In this document: in pieces, positions 7,233 to 7,334 of the stretch | Layout: every line of letters begins with the position of its first letter | How positions within the stretch are numbered: position 1 is the stretch's first letter | DNA from: Actinomycetota bacterium | GTDB taxonomy: Bacteria > Actinomycetota > Coriobacteriia > Coriobacteriales > RUG844 | Assembly: GCA_013335845.1 (NCBI GenBank) | Contig: JAAXUU010000060.1 | Coordinates: 1 to 7,334 of the forward strand | Reading direction: 5' to 3' | Length of the DNA: 7,334 nt | Position numbers and translations under genes: made by a program | Notes under the pieces: model-generated | Database searches by the model: none | What the model was told of the DNA's origin: nothing | The model's input: the letters and a program-made list of their open reading frames with translations, nothing else

Positions 7233-7334
7233 TTGCGCCGCGGAGCCCGAAAGGGAACGAAGCGGGGCGAAATGCGGGAGATCCGCATGGTTCGCACCTT
7301 GAAAACTGGATACTGTAGACGAACGAATAAAGCC
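7233..7334 (+). other. Pre-16S rRNA leader (16S gene expected just beyond the window)
   Basis: From the predicted start point to the edge the sequence is GC-rich, non-coding and structured. GCGAAATGCGG (7267-7277) pairs with CCGCAT-(GG)-TTCGC (7283-7295) around GAGAT, forming an 11-pair stem with a two-base bulge. Next comes CTTGAAAACTGGATA (7298-7312), a string typical of rRNA leaders and spacers in Gram-positive bacteria, where it adjoins the boxA antitermination signal and RNase III processing stems. A full boxA (TGTTCTTT) is not seen; GTTCGCACCTTG occupies its place. No mature 16S sequence such as AGAGTTTGATC is reached, so the gene itself is inferred. Confidence 0.72.

Noticed and set aside
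3610..7334. Mobile element, defence system or phage cargo between murA and rrn
   Set aside because: No transposase, integrase, attachment-site repeats or known defence domains are present; both genes there are ordinary LCP family proteins.

Overview
The window looks like a chromosomal segment of a Gram-positive actinobacterium. I lean towards Coriobacteriia: base composition is moderate (roughly half G+C), unlike the very GC-rich actinobacteria, and the pre-16S leader is of the CTTGAAAACTGGATA type. The class is an inference; genus cannot be fixed from this sequence. All genes read on the + strand.

Bases 1-2220 are the 3' end of an F1Fo ATP synthase operon: the C-terminal part of atpG (gamma), atpD (beta) and atpC (epsilon), with gaps of 5 and 11 bases. 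As given, atpD has a reading-frame break at about 876-886, directly after the Walker A P-loop codons. Skipping two bases restores a full-length 473-residue beta subunit. A 38-base hairpin (2252-2289) closes the operon. murA (2347-3609), the first committed enzyme of peptidoglycan synthesis, follows with its own strong ribosome binding site.

Bases 3610-6925 hold two adjacent paralogous genes for membrane-anchored LytR-CpsA-Psr (LCP) phosphotransferases. Each has an N-terminal cytoplasmic tail, one membrane helix, an extracellular LCP catalytic domain and a C-terminal LytR_C domain. They probably arose by tandem duplication, because parts of the upstream region and start site are shared as well. 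The spacers before them carry two perfect 12-base palindromes and a degenerate 19-base-period repeat.

Bases 6926-7334 contain no gene. They hold several hairpins, then a near-consensus promoter (TTGACA, 17-base spacer, TAATAT) and a structured leader typical of a ribosomal RNA operon. The 16S gene should begin just past the right edge. The order atp - murA - (LCP, LCP) - rrn recalls Mycobacterium tuberculosis, where murA lies between the atp operon and rrs. The segment thus combines energy supply, cell wall precursor synthesis, attachment of polymers to the wall, and ribosome production. I found no phage, transposon, CRISPR or defence genes. The points most worth a second look are the atpD frame break, the LCP pair with its conserved control region, and the rrn upstream region.
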